33,748 nucleotides of DNA from an uncultured Bacteroidales bacterium. Its GTDB lineage: Bacteria; Bacteroidota; Bacteroidia; Bacteroidales; UBA932. The notes beneath the pieces were generated by a model. The model had not been told where the DNA came from and ran no database searches. It was given only the letters and a program-made list of their open reading frames with translations. The DNA lies in contig CAJUEK010000022.1 in NCBI GenBank assembly GCA_910585445.1, forward strand, positions 1 to 33,748, given 5' to 3'. Below, in pieces: positions 23,595 to 31,873 of the stretch. Both the position numbers and the translations under genes were made by a program. Numbering within the stretch: the stretch's first letter is position 1; the number at the start of each line of letters is the position of its first letter.

Positions 23595-23900
23595 ATGCTG
23601 ATTGCAATTTCCCCGGTCGCTCCGGAAGACTCGTATATGCAATTAATCATTGTGGTGGTGTCAGCCCTCCTGATTGTAAACTCAATAGTTTTGGCCGGGC
23701 TGTCTTACAAGAAAGACAAAATGGAGGCTGTTGAGCGGATGACCAAAGATTGGAAAACGCTGGTTGACTGTCTTGTCATTGTCGCAGCCGGAATATTTGT
23801 TAATTCCGCAACCGGAAACAGTAGCATGGTATACTACGGCATTGTCCTGTTCGCTTTTTTGCTGCTGGCATTATTGATTCCGTCGCCTGAAAGCAAATGA
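23595..23900 (+). CDS. small membrane protein of unknown function
   Basis: A protein of 101 residues, not recognised. Three hydrophobic segments are visible (about 16-35, 55-68 and 79-95) with a charged loop KKDKMEAVERMTKDWK. It starts 11 bases after yggS and is the last gene of the operon. The internal ATG at 23637 (MQLIIVVV) would give an 87-residue version beginning directly with the first helix and is a real alternative. Confidence 0.65.
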   Translation: MLIAISPVAPEDSYMQLIIVVVSALLIVNSIVLAGLSYKKDKMEAVERMTKDWKTLVDCLVIVAAGIFVNSATGNSSMVYYGIVLFAFLLLALLIPSPESK

Positions 23901-23935
23901 CTTGATTGCCGGTAATTATTTCTGATAATCACACG

Positions 23936-23986
23936 AAACACTTTTGAAAAGTGAAATTTAATTGAAATCATTTTTCAAAAGTGTTT
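23936..23986. terminator. long AT-rich inverted repeat, probable bidirectional terminator
   Basis: AAACACTTTTGAAAA (23936-23950) and TTTTCAAAAGTGTTT (23972-23986) form a perfect 15-bp stem with a 21-base loop. It is flanked by short T/A runs on both strands. It lies between the convergent yggS operon and the hipB unit and includes the end of the truncated HipA frame. Confidence 0.6.
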
Positions 23987-24134
23987 TTGCAGGAAGAATC
24001 AATTGGCTTATTTGCATGGCAAGTTCTGCCTGCAAAACTTTGTCATATTCAAATCTTGCAACCCTGTAAGAGTCTTCCCAGACGAATGTCCCGATATCCT
24101 GTCCGAACATCCTGACCTTTGCCACATCTACCAT
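23958..24134 (-). pseudogene. truncated HipA N-terminal domain (58 codons)
   Basis: The ATG overlaps the hipB stop as ATGGTAG, the usual coupling of antitoxin and next gene. The sequence VDVAKVRMFGQDIGTFVWED followed by RVARFEYDK is the start of the HipA N-terminal domain (normally about 100 residues, or fused to the 300-residue kinase). The frame then degenerates and stops inside the inverted repeat; no kinase domain follows. A short functional peptide cannot be excluded, since some Bacteroidota encode the N-domain as a separate gene, but those are longer. Confidence 0.75.
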
Positions 24135-24472
24135 TCCGGTTCCTCCTTATCTGTTTTAAGCTGTCCTACGGCACGTTTGCGTGTCTGCTTCTTTGCCTTA
24201 TTGACCATCTCATAATATTCGCCGGGACTCATCTGCTCTTCTTCAAAAAGTTCCGCTATGTTTTCCAGCATTCCGAGAGTTCTCAATACGCGTAGCAAAG
24301 AGTCAAATGTGCCGATTTCACCGGACTCTATCTTCTTGAGTGAAGACAGTGAGATTGATGATGCTTCTGCCAGGCTCTGCTGAGTTATGTTCCGTTTCAG
24401 CCTGACAGCTTTAAGCCTGTTTCCGATTCGTTTGGCGAGCAGGGCATCAGATAGCATGTATATGTCTTCCAT
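24128..24472 (-). CDS. HipB-like XRE-family regulator
   Basis: A protein of 114 residues. Residues about 13-68 form a Cro/C1-type helix-turn-helix (IGNRLKAVRLKRNITQQSLA, then SISLSSLKKIESGEIGTFDS). The C-terminal tail is basic and probably unstructured. Genes of this type encode the antitoxin and autorepressor of HipBA modules and bind their own promoter. Here the following gene is only a HipA N-domain fragment, so the regulator appears to be an orphan. The promoter upstream overlaps an inverted repeat TATAGT/ACTATA that could be its operator. Confidence 0.85.
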   Translation of the reverse strand: MEDIYMLSDALLAKRIGNRLKAVRLKRNITQQSLAEASSISLSSLKKIESGEIGTFDSLLRVLRTLGMLENIAELFEEEQMSPGEYYEMVNKAKKQTRKRAVGQLKTDKEEPEW

Positions 24473-24500
24473 AATGTCTTAGAAATAAACTATTGTACAT

Positions 24501-24535
24501 CAAATATAGTGATAAAAGTTTAATTTCCAACTATA
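24501..24535 (-). promoter_or_regulatory. hipB promoter with possible operator
   Basis: On the minus strand TTG (24530-24528), a 19-base spacer and TATATTTG (24508-24501) match the Bacteroidota consensus. An inverted repeat, TATAGT at 24505-24510 and ACTATA at 24530-24535, spans the same interval and would suit a dimeric autorepressor. Confidence 0.6.
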
Positions 24536-24570
24536 ACAACAATTGGGCTATCATGTATTTCCAAGAGAAT

Positions 24571-25746
24571 TCATTTCCCAAAAGCAAGTTCTTCCAGCAT
24601 AGCCTTGGCCACTGCCGATGATGCGCCTGAGCCTCCCAAAGCAGAACGTATCTGGGCGTAGTCGTCAAGCATTCTCTGCCTGTAGGCCTGATTCTCCAGC
24701 AGTTCCCGCACCTCTGCGACAAGTGCATCAGCATTGCAGTCGTCCTGTATGAACTCCTTGAATGCGAGCCGGTCAATGATGAGGTTGCCGAGACTTATGT
24801 ATTTTATCTTTACGATGCGCTTGGCTATCATGAATGTAAGGGGATTGCCGATGTATCCCACGACCTGCGGGGTGTTGAACAGCACAGTCTCAAGCGATGC
24901 CGTGCCTGAATTGACCACAGCAGCTTCAGCATGTCTTATTATAGCCTGCGTCTGTCCGAAGAGAACCTTTATGAAGCTGTCGCCGCTGTTCAGGAATTTT
25001 GCATAGTCCTCCATTGATCTTGCAGGAGCACCAGCTATAAGGAATTGATAATCCGAATATTGAGGCAGCGTGTGCATTTTGTGCGCAAATTCCTTCAAAA
25101 CAGGCATCATGGTGCTGATTTCCCCTTTGCGGGAGCCTGCCAGCATGGCAATCACAGGCTTGTCCTCCAGATTGTTGCGCTGCAGGAAATCCTGGCGTGT
25201 CTCAAGCATTGCCTTCGAACCGTCCACCGCATCCACAAGAGGATTGCCCTTATATACATAGCTTATTCCTTTTGAATCGAAATACGGCATCTCGAACGGG
25301 AATACTATGAAAAGCTTGTCCACATATGCTTTCAGCTTCTTAATCCTGCCCTCGCGTGAAGCCCACACTTTCGGAGCGATATAATAGAAGACCTTGAATC
25401 CTTTCTTATGGGCAAATTCCGCTATCTTGAAATTGAATCCCGGGTAGTCAATCAGAATCACCACATCGGGCTGCCACTGCTCTATGTCCTTTTTGCAGAA
25501 CGAAACATTGCCGAGAAGCTGGCGCGCCTTCACGAGCACTTCCACAAAGCCGATTATCGCTCCCTCCTTGTAATGCTTCACAAGGCCTCCCGCATTGTCC
25601 TCCTGGCATCTGCTGAAGACTTCGTGCATAAGGTCGCCACCCCAGAATCTGATTTTCGCCTGCGGGTCTTCCGCATATATGCCTTTCATCAGATTTGAGC
25701 CGTGCAGGTCTCCGGATGCTTCTCCTGCTATTATGTAATATCTCAT
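24571..25746 (-). CDS. lpxB: lipid-A-disaccharide synthase
   Basis: A protein of 391 residues, GT19 family. It joins UDP-2,3-diacylglucosamine to lipid X to make the lipid A disaccharide at the inner membrane. The sequence shows MRYYIIAGEASGDLHGSNLM, FWGGDLM, VVILIDYPGFNFKIAEFAHK, VFYYIAPKVWASREGRIKKL, AMLAGSRKGEIS and the acceptor/donor block AAVVNSGTASLETVLFNTPQ. It ends normally. It lies 50 bases downstream of surE on the same strand, an arrangement seen in other Bacteroidales, and is separated from hipB by about 100 bases. Confidence 0.97.
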   Translation of the reverse strand: MRYYIIAGEASGDLHGSNLMKGIYAEDPQAKIRFWGGDLMHEVFSRCQEDNAGGLVKHYKEGAIIGFVEVLVKARQLLGNVSFCKKDIEQWQPDVVILIDYPGFNFKIAEFAHKKGFKVFYYIAPKVWASREGRIKKLKAYVDKLFIVFPFEMPYFDSKGISYVYKGNPLVDAVDGSKAMLETRQDFLQRNNLEDKPVIAMLAGSRKGEISTMMPVLKEFAHKMHTLPQYSDYQFLIAGAPARSMEDYAKFLNSGDSFIKVLFGQTQAIIRHAEAAVVNSGTASLETVLFNTPQVVGYIGNPLTFMIAKRIVKIKYISLGNLIIDRLAFKEFIQDDCNADALVAEVRELLENQAYRQRMLDDYAQIRSALGGSGASSAVAKAMLEELAFGK

Positions 25747-25796
25747 GTTCGCGTTGGTTTATGGTGACAGAGGTTTGATATTCAGCTTCTTTGCTG

Positions 25797-26627
25797 TCAG
25801 AAGTCTGTGTCGGTGCCGTTTTTGCGGAGCCTTTCAGATTCTTCGTAGTCTGTGCAGTCCACATTGTGGGCAACTATGCTTATATAGCCCTCTTTCATTA
25901 TGAGGTGGTCGGCATCCGGGCTGTTGCGCGGGTCGTTCATGAAGTCGCCGACCATCATATACAGTTCCTCGCCTTCTTCAATGGCAGGGGAGGAGGTCTG
26001 TCCGAGAAGTTCCGGGGTTATGCCATATTTGCTGTATGCCTGCGCGTCCCATTCCTTGAACTCGCGTACCCAGCGTCCCATTCCCTGGTATCCGGTCCGC
26101 ACTCCCTTTATCTCAGCGGCCGGAATGTCCGGGAAATTTACATTATAATATATGCCGTGCCTTGACGGATAATCATTCATGAGCCTTGTGAAAATGTCTC
26201 CGAAATATTTTTCCACCGCGCTGAAATCAGCATCCGGATGTAGCGTGTCCAGCGATACGCCGATTGCCGGTATTCCGTTGAGCGCAGCCTCTTCAGCCGC
26301 TCCGAGAGTGCCTGAATAGCATGATGCAGTGGCCGCATTGGAGCCATGGTTTATCCCTGACACCACGACATCCGGGAAATTGTCCGGAAACAGGACGTTC
26401 AGACCGAATTTTATGCAGCTGGCCGGTGTCGCGTCTATATAATGCCAGCCCTCACCCAAGTCTTTGTGGGCGATAGGCTTGAATCCCAATGAAACAGCCA
26501 TGGACATGCCTGACTGGTGCTTCTTTGGTGCAATTACCGTTACTTCTCCGAATTGTTTCATGATTTTGGCAAGGATGCTGATGCCCTTTGCCTGATACCC
26601 GTCGTCGTTGGTTATCAATATGCGCAT
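25797..26627 (-). CDS. surE: 5'/3'-nucleotidase SurE
   Basis: A protein of 276 residues, slightly longer than E. coli SurE, with extra C-terminal residues. It dephosphorylates nucleoside monophosphates in stationary phase with a divalent metal. The metal site is visible as MRILITNDDGYQAKGI (Asp8-Asp9), then KHQSGMSMAVS and VVSGINHGSNAA with the metal-binding Asn. It starts at the ATG at 26627, with TATATTTG on the minus strand (26655-26648) 21 bases before it as a likely -7 box. It is the first gene of a surE-lpxB unit. Confidence 0.96.
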   Translation of the reverse strand: MRILITNDDGYQAKGISILAKIMKQFGEVTVIAPKKHQSGMSMAVSLGFKPIAHKDLGEGWHYIDATPASCIKFGLNVLFPDNFPDVVVSGINHGSNAATASCYSGTLGAAEEAALNGIPAIGVSLDTLHPDADFSAVEKYFGDIFTRLMNDYPSRHGIYYNVNFPDIPAAEIKGVRTGYQGMGRWVREFKEWDAQAYSKYGITPELLGQTSSPAIEEGEELYMMVGDFMNDPRNSPDADHLIMKEGYISIVAHNVDCTDYEESERLRKNGTDTDF

Positions 26628-26678
26628 GTTGATTTCTTATTTTTTGACAAATATAGCTAATATATTCATAAAAATTTC

Positions 26679-26686
26679 TAAATTTG
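26679..26686 (+). promoter_or_regulatory. -7 box for gapA
   Basis: TAAATTTG matches TAnnTTTG, 67 bases before the gapA ATG. A -33 TTG at the ideal spacing is not seen. The leader of about 60 bases contains AGAGGGGAAAG. Confidence 0.4.
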
Positions 26687-26752
26687 CGCCGATAATATGT
26701 AAAGAGGGGAAAGACAATTTACAGTTTAACTTTATAAACATTTTTAAACACA

Positions 26753-27751
26753 ATGATTAAACTTGGTATTAACGGATTTGGCCGTATCGGCCGTATGGTA
26801 TTCCGTGCCGCAGTTGAGAATTTCTCAAATGACATTCAGGTTGTTGGTATCAACGACCTTCTCGATGCTGATTACCTCGCATACATGCTCAGGTATGACT
26901 CAGTTCACGGCATCTTCAAGCATGACATCAAAGTAGAGGATAACTACCTCATCGTTGACGGCAACAAGATTCAGGTTTTCGCTGAGAAGGATCCTAAGAA
27001 CATCACTTGGGGCGCTCTCGGAGTTGACGTTGTTGTTGAGTCAACAGGCTTCTTCCTCACTGAGGAGCTTGCAGCTGCTCACCTTGAGGCAGGCGCAAAG
27101 AAGGTAATCATGTCAGCACCTTCAAAGGACGCTACTCCAATGTTCGTATATGGTGTTAACGACAAGACATATGCAGGCCAGAAGATTATCTCAAACGCTT
27201 CTTGCACAACTAACTGTCTTGCTCCTATCTCTAAGGTTCTCCACGAGGCATTCGGAATCAAGAGAGGTCTCATGACAACAGTTCACGCTGCTACTGCAAC
27301 TCAGAAGACTGTTGATGGTCCTTCAAAGAAAGACTGGAGAGGCGGACGCGGTATCCTCGAGAACATCATCCCTTCATCTACTGGTGCTGCTAAGGCAGTG
27401 GGCAAGGTTCTTCCTGAACTCAACGGCAAGCTTACCGGTATGTCTATGCGTGTACCTACTTCTGACGTTTCAGTTGTTGACCTTACTGTAGAGCTTGAGA
27501 AGCCTGCAACTTACGAGGAGATCTGCGCTGCAATGAAGAAGGCTTCTGAGGGCGAGCTCAAAGGCATCCTCGGATATACTAACGAGGCAGTCGTTTCAAC
27601 TGACTTCCGCGATGACGCACGCACTTCAATCTTCGATGAGAAGGCTGGTATTCAGCTCGATCCTACTTTCGTTAAGGTTGTATCTTGGTACGACAACGAG
27701 TGGGGTTACTCAAACAAGGTTTGTGAAATGGCACGCGTAATCTCTAAGTAA
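26753..27751 (+). CDS. gapA: glyceraldehyde-3-phosphate dehydrogenase
   Basis: A protein of 332 residues, type I GAPDH of glycolysis/gluconeogenesis. It has the Rossmann start IKLGINGFGRIGRMVFRAA, the catalytic Cys in ISNASCTTNCLAPISKVL, the catalytic His in TTVHAATATQK, RVPTSDVSVVDL and the end WYDNEWGYSNKVCEMA. Codon choice is visibly narrower than in its neighbours (many AAG, GCT, GTT, CTT/CTC and AAC), as expected for a highly expressed gene. It is monocistronic: its own promoter box lies upstream and a strong terminator follows at 27777. Confidence 0.98.
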   Translation: MIKLGINGFGRIGRMVFRAAVENFSNDIQVVGINDLLDADYLAYMLRYDSVHGIFKHDIKVEDNYLIVDGNKIQVFAEKDPKNITWGALGVDVVVESTGFFLTEELAAAHLEAGAKKVIMSAPSKDATPMFVYGVNDKTYAGQKIISNASCTTNCLAPISKVLHEAFGIKRGLMTTVHAATATQKTVDGPSKKDWRGGRGILENIIPSSTGAAKAVGKVLPELNGKLTGMSMRVPTSDVSVVDLTVELEKPATYEEICAAMKKASEGELKGILGYTNEAVVSTDFRDDARTSIFDEKAGIQLDPTFVKVVSWYDNEWGYSNKVCEMARVISK

Positions 27752-27776
27752 TCTGATTACAGCATTACATAGCATG

Positions 27777-27805
27777 GGGCTGACCGGAAAAGGTCAGCCC
27801 TTTTT
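27777..27805 (+). terminator. gapA terminator
   Basis: GGGCTGACC and GGTCAGCCC form a perfect 9-bp stem around GGAAAA, followed by TTTTT. Confidence 0.9.
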
Positions 27806-27860
27806 GCATTATATTGTGAACGTGTGCCAGAATAACGCTCATGCACGTGCGCGATACAGG

Positions 27861-28769
27861 CTAAAGTGATTTGAGTACAGAGCGCGTGCAGGCATTAAGG
27901 TCAACATACCCGTCAACGCCATAGACGACGGCCTTGTCAGTGAATTGCCAGATGTGCCACTTTTTGCATCGTGGTGACTTGCTGGTGTAATGGGCCACCC
28001 AAATGGGGTACTCCGTAATTATTTCCTCGCAAAGCATGTCGCTTATGAATGATGCGGATGAATATACGATTGGCTTGCGTCCGTAGTGTTCACTGACGAT
28101 TTGAAGCCATGTCAATGCATTGTCATTGAGCATCTCTGCAGTACATCCCGAATGGATGGTCTCTATGTCAAGAACCGGCGGAAGGTCCTCCGGAGAAAGT
28201 TCTCCTACTGTCCTGATGAAGTTTTCCGCCTGGTGCACCGGGTCTTTTGATGAACGGAAGAAATGGTAGGCTCCGCGTCTTGCTCCGCTTTTTCCTGCAT
28301 CTTTCCAGTGTCTGTGGAACCTCTTGTCTTTCATTGAACTGCCTTCAGTGGCCTTTATGAAGACAAAGGAGACCGGGCGTATGTCCTTTGCGCTTGTCTT
28401 TGAATATATTGTCCGGCCGCTCCGGTCTGTAAGCACCATCAGAGAGTCCCATTTTATGTCATGCTGATACCTTGACACGTCAATTCCGTAGCAATACGGG
28501 CCTTGGGGTAGCGGGTCTCCGGTCTGCGGAGAAGCCCCGTCTTTTATATAAGGGATTATCAGAAGGATGCCGATGGCCGCAAGAATGCCTGTCACAACCC
28601 ATATGCTCACACTGACCTGATGCGACCTGTCAGCCTCCTTGACTTTTTTCTTTTCTCTTGCCTTCGGGGCTGATGATGCCGTCTGTTTGCCGGCCTTTTT
28701 AGTGCCGTCAGTCTTATATGCTGGTCTGCGATTGGTTTTCTTCTGAACGGATGTACTCTTTTTTTCCAT
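27861..28769 (-). CDS. GH25-family muramidase, membrane-anchored
   Basis: A protein of 302 residues. The first 55 or so residues are very basic (Lys/Arg/Ser/Thr-rich) and followed by one transmembrane helix (about 59-76, WVVTGILAAIGILLIIPY), so the catalytic part faces the periplasm. The GH25 domain (about 90-300) shows CYGIDVSRYQHDIKWD, FVFIKATEGSSMKDKRF, GAYHFFR, the catalytic PPVLDIET and, near the end, IWVAHYTSK and WHIWQFTDKAVVYGVDGYVD. GH25 enzymes cut the MurNAc-GlcNAc bond of peptidoglycan. The ATG at 28769 is chosen over an upstream frame extension. The gene is divergent from nhaC. Confidence 0.93.
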   Translation of the reverse strand: MEKKSTSVQKKTNRRPAYKTDGTKKAGKQTASSAPKAREKKKVKEADRSHQVSVSIWVVTGILAAIGILLIIPYIKDGASPQTGDPLPQGPYCYGIDVSRYQHDIKWDSLMVLTDRSGRTIYSKTSAKDIRPVSFVFIKATEGSSMKDKRFHRHWKDAGKSGARRGAYHFFRSSKDPVHQAENFIRTVGELSPEDLPPVLDIETIHSGCTAEMLNDNALTWLQIVSEHYGRKPIVYSSASFISDMLCEEIITEYPIWVAHYTSKSPRCKKWHIWQFTDKAVVYGVDGYVDLNACTRSVLKSL

Positions 28770-28905
28770 AATTGACGGCAAAATTAACATTATTTCTTAA
28801 TTTCGCAGGAATTTTCTGTAATGGCCCGGCAGAGTTTCTGTGGGGTATATGTTTAATTGACCTGGAGGCGGTGAACGTTTCCTATATACTGACAATTGTT
28901 TGATA

Positions 28906-30369
28906 ATGAAGATTTTCAATAGAGGAGAAAAACCGTCCTGGATAGTGTCGCTTATCCCTTTTGCCGTTCTGGTTGCTGTGCTGGTTGTGGTAATCCGTGT
29001 CTTCGGGGCTGATGCGCTTTCCGGAGGCAGCCAGGTGGCCCTGATTTTTGCGACAGGAGTCGTCGTGACCATATCCATGCTTTTCTACCGCATCCCGTGG
29101 AAAGATTTTGAAGAGGCGATATCAGACAATTTGCGAGCGGTGGGAACGTCGTTGCTGATACTTCTGCTGATTGGAGCGGTAGCCGGTTCGTGGATGATAA
29201 GCGGAGTGGTCCCGACAATGATATATTATGGAATGAAAGTCATATTCCCGCACATATTCCTGTTTGCCACATGCGGCATATGCGCGCTTATAGCCGTGAT
29301 GACAGGAAGTTCATGGACGACTATAGCCACTGTAGGAGTCGCCTTGGTGGGTATCGGGACGGCTCAGGGCTATGATCCGGGCTGGACGGCAGGCGCCATA
29401 ATATCTGGAGCCTACTTTGGCGACAAGGTCTCTCCGCTGTCAGATACGACTGTGCTTGCCTCTTCTTCCGCAGGAACTCCTCTTTTTGCCCATATACGGT
29501 ATATGATGATAACTACGGTACCGTCCTTTGTGATAGCCATGATTGTGTTCCTTGTCGTCAGCATTCTGCATGACGGCGCGGCAGGCGGACAGGCCGGCGA
29601 GTTTGCAGACGGGCTTGACAGTACGTTCAACCTGTCTCCGTGGCTCATGCTTGTGCCAGTGCTGACCGGTGCTCTTATCGTGCGTAAGGTGCCCGCAATC
29701 CTGACCCTTTTCATTGCAGCGCTTGTGGCGGGGCTTGCCGCTGTGCTGTTCCAGCCGCATATCGTCGGGGCAATTGCTTCCGGATATGCTCCAGAGGCTT
29801 TCAGCAAGCTTACTTTCATGGAAGGCTTCAAGGGTGTGTTCATATCTTACTATGGTGCGACTGCAATTGACACGGGCAACTCCGTTCTCAATGACCTAAT
29901 AGCCACGAGAGGGATGACGGGAATGATGAATACAATTTTCCTTATAATTTCCGCAGTCACTTTCGGAGGTTCCCTTGTGGGCAGCGGGATGCTTCAGAGC
30001 CTTACAGAGATGCTCACGGCTTATATCAGGAGAAGATTTAGCATCGTGTCGGCTACTGTCGGGACGGGCATTTTTGCGAACATGGTCACGGGTGACCAGT
30101 ATCTCTCCATAATACTGACGAGCAGCCTGTATAAGAAACTTTATGAGGACAGGGGATATGAAAGCCGTCTGTTGAGCCGTTCTGTGGAAGATTCGGCCAC
30201 TGTGGTTTCTGTGCTGATTCCGTGGAATTCGTGTGGAATGACCCAGGCTACCGTGCTTAAGGTGGCCACTATGGAGTACCTGCCTTACTGCCTGTTCAAT
30301 TTGATATCACCGTTGATGTCCATGTTTGTTGCGGCTGTAGGATATAACATAAAGCGCCGGCAGAAATAA
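28906..30369 (+). CDS. nhaC: NhaC-family Na+/H+ antiporter
   Basis: A protein of 487 residues with about 11-12 hydrophobic helices in the inner membrane, exchanging sodium for protons. Family blocks are visible: MTGSSWTTIATVGVALVGIG, GAIISGAYFGDKVSPLSDTT with buried Asp residues, GTPLFAHIRYM, and toward the end MVTGDQYLSIILTSSLYKKL and LIPWNSCGMTQ. A TTG at 28900 is in frame, but the ATG at 28906 (MKIFNRGEKPSW) is preferred. No partner gene is adjacent. Confidence 0.93.
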   Translation: MKIFNRGEKPSWIVSLIPFAVLVAVLVVVIRVFGADALSGGSQVALIFATGVVVTISMLFYRIPWKDFEEAISDNLRAVGTSLLILLLIGAVAGSWMISGVVPTMIYYGMKVIFPHIFLFATCGICALIAVMTGSSWTTIATVGVALVGIGTAQGYDPGWTAGAIISGAYFGDKVSPLSDTTVLASSSAGTPLFAHIRYMMITTVPSFVIAMIVFLVVSILHDGAAGGQAGEFADGLDSTFNLSPWLMLVPVLTGALIVRKVPAILTLFIAALVAGLAAVLFQPHIVGAIASGYAPEAFSKLTFMEGFKGVFISYYGATAIDTGNSVLNDLIATRGMTGMMNTIFLIISAVTFGGSLVGSGMLQSLTEMLTAYIRRRFSIVSATVGTGIFANMVTGDQYLSIILTSSLYKKLYEDRGYESRLLSRSVEDSATVVSVLIPWNSCGMTQATVLKVATMEYLPYCLFNLISPLMSMFVAAVGYNIKRRQK

Positions 30370-30485
30370 TTTTCTGTTTTTATTCTTTGCTGGTATTGAT
30401 TTTGCATCCGGACTCGCCGGCTTTGGAATAGTTCACATTGCCGGAAGTGACATTAATAACGACTCATCTTATAAATACGATTGTG

Positions 30486-31028
30486 ATGAAAAAATTGAAA
30501 GGAACAAAGACTGAAGCGAATCTTCAGGCTGCTTATGCGGGAGAATCAATGGCCCGCAACAAATACACTTACTATGCCTCAAAGGCAAAGAAGGACGGCT
30601 ATGTGCAGATTTCCAAATTGTTTGAGGATACTGCGAACAATGAGAAGGAGCACGCCAAGATATGGTTCAAGCTTCTGCATGGAGGTGAGATTGCCCATAC
30701 CGAGGAGAATCTTCTTGATGCAGCACTGGGCGAGAATTACGAGTGGACCGACATGTATGCCGGTTTTGCCAAAGATGCCCGTGAAGAAGGCTTTGACGAT
30801 ATCGCCCTCCTGTTCGAGCAGGTTGCTGAGATTGAAAAGATGCATGAGGAGAGATACCGCAAGCTTCTCAAGAATGTAAAGGAAGGCCTTGTTTTCTCTC
30901 GTGACAATGAAATGATGTGGGAGTGCTCAAACTGCGGCCACATCGTCATCGGAAAGAAGGCTCCTGAGGTTTGCCCAGTATGCAAGCATGAGAAGAGCTA
31001 CTTCATGATTCACCCGACCAACTTCTGA
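30486..31028 (+). CDS. rbr: rubrerythrin
   Basis: A protein of 180 residues, a peroxide-reducing non-haem iron protein of anaerobes. The four-helix ferritin-like domain carries iron ligands in NLQAAYAGESMARNKY, TANNEKEHAKIWF and AEIEKMHEERY. The C-terminal rubredoxin-like knuckle is CSNCGH-x10-CPVCKH. The ATG at 30486 (MKKLKGTKTEANL) is preferred over an upstream frame extension, because rubrerythrins start this way. It stands alone and ends at a strong terminator, so oxidative-stress control from its own promoter is likely, although I see no clear TAnnTTTG box. Confidence 0.97.
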   Translation: MKKLKGTKTEANLQAAYAGESMARNKYTYYASKAKKDGYVQISKLFEDTANNEKEHAKIWFKLLHGGEIAHTEENLLDAALGENYEWTDMYAGFAKDAREEGFDDIALLFEQVAEIEKMHEERYRKLLKNVKEGLVFSRDNEMMWECSNCGHIVIGKKAPEVCPVCKHEKSYFMIHPTNF

Positions 31029-31051
31029 TTCTTGCAAAGAATAATCGATTA

Positions 31052-31096
31052 AATAAGAATGTCCTGAAGGCCGAGAGCTTCCAGGACATTCTTATT
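31052..31096. terminator. bidirectional terminator between rbr and pssA
   Basis: AATAAGAATGTCCTG and CAGGACATTCTTATT form a perfect 15-bp stem, and the loop contains a further short AAG/CTT pairing. It serves the convergent rbr and pssA genes. Confidence 0.85.
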
Positions 31097-31116
31097 TATA
31101 TTCAATCTTGTGGTGG

Positions 31117-31845
31117 CTATTTCTGCCTGAACAGCAGTGCTATGCCTATGTTCATTATGATGTATGCCACGAAAGAGAGCAGTACAATGAAGGACCAGTT
31201 CAGCCCGAGAAGTACTGTCATGATAGTGGAAACGAAGACAACTCCGAGGAAAGAAACCCTCTGCCTGTGAATCGGCGTGCCCGGCTTCGCTTTTTTCTTG
31301 AATTTCATTGAGAACATCGGAATCTCGCTGACAAGAAGCAGTGAGAGTACAACGGATGCAGTCGGAATGAAGAATTTGCTGCTTGCCCAGCCGTGCAGTA
31401 CGCTTGAAGTGTCATTCGTGACATAATATGCAAATGAGCCGCATATCATTGCGCATGCAGGTGTGGCAAGTCCTATGAAATTGTCGCTCTGGCGTTCGTC
31501 AATATTGAATTTGGCAAGTCTGAGCGCCGAGAATACTCCGATGAGCAGGGGAGTGAAGGCCAGCAGCGAATTTCCTGAGACGGCTGTCATCAGCTTATAT
31601 GTCATCAATGACGGGAGAACGCCGAAGCTGACCATGTCCGCCAATGAGTCCAGTTCTTTCCCAAGTTCGGAATGCGCCTTTAGAAGCCTTGCCGTAAGCC
31701 CGTCGCAGAAGTCACAAACAGCAGCTGCCATCATGAATATGAAGGCTGCGCGGAAGTCTCCTCCGAAAGTGCATATCACACCCATCAGTCCGCAGAGCAG
31801 ATTCATGGATGTGACTGCATTCGGTATGTTTTTGACAATGTTCAT
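31117..31845 (-). CDS. pssA: CDP-diacylglycerol-serine O-phosphatidyltransferase
   Basis: A protein of 242 residues, an integral membrane enzyme that makes phosphatidylserine, the precursor of phosphatidylethanolamine. The CDP-alcohol phosphatidyltransferase motif is complete: CDFCDGLTARLLKAHSELGK followed by ELDSLADMVSFG (D-x2-D-G-x2-A-R-x8-G-x3-D-x3-D). About seven to eight hydrophobic helices follow. The N-terminus NIVKNIPNAVTSMNLLCGL is typical. No phosphatidylserine decarboxylase gene is adjacent in the window. It follows the aminopeptidase gene by 28 bases on the same strand and may be co-transcribed. Confidence 0.95.
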   Translation of the reverse strand: MNIVKNIPNAVTSMNLLCGLMGVICTFGGDFRAAFIFMMAAAVCDFCDGLTARLLKAHSELGKELDSLADMVSFGVLPSLMTYKLMTAVSGNSLLAFTPLLIGVFSALRLAKFNIDERQSDNFIGLATPACAMICGSFAYYVTNDTSSVLHGWASSKFFIPTASVVLSLLLVSEIPMFSMKFKKKAKPGTPIHRQRVSFLGVVFVSTIMTVLLGLNWSFIVLLSFVAYIIMNIGIALLFRQK

Positions 31846-31873
31846 GTCAAACAGTCTTAAAGGATGCCGGCAA

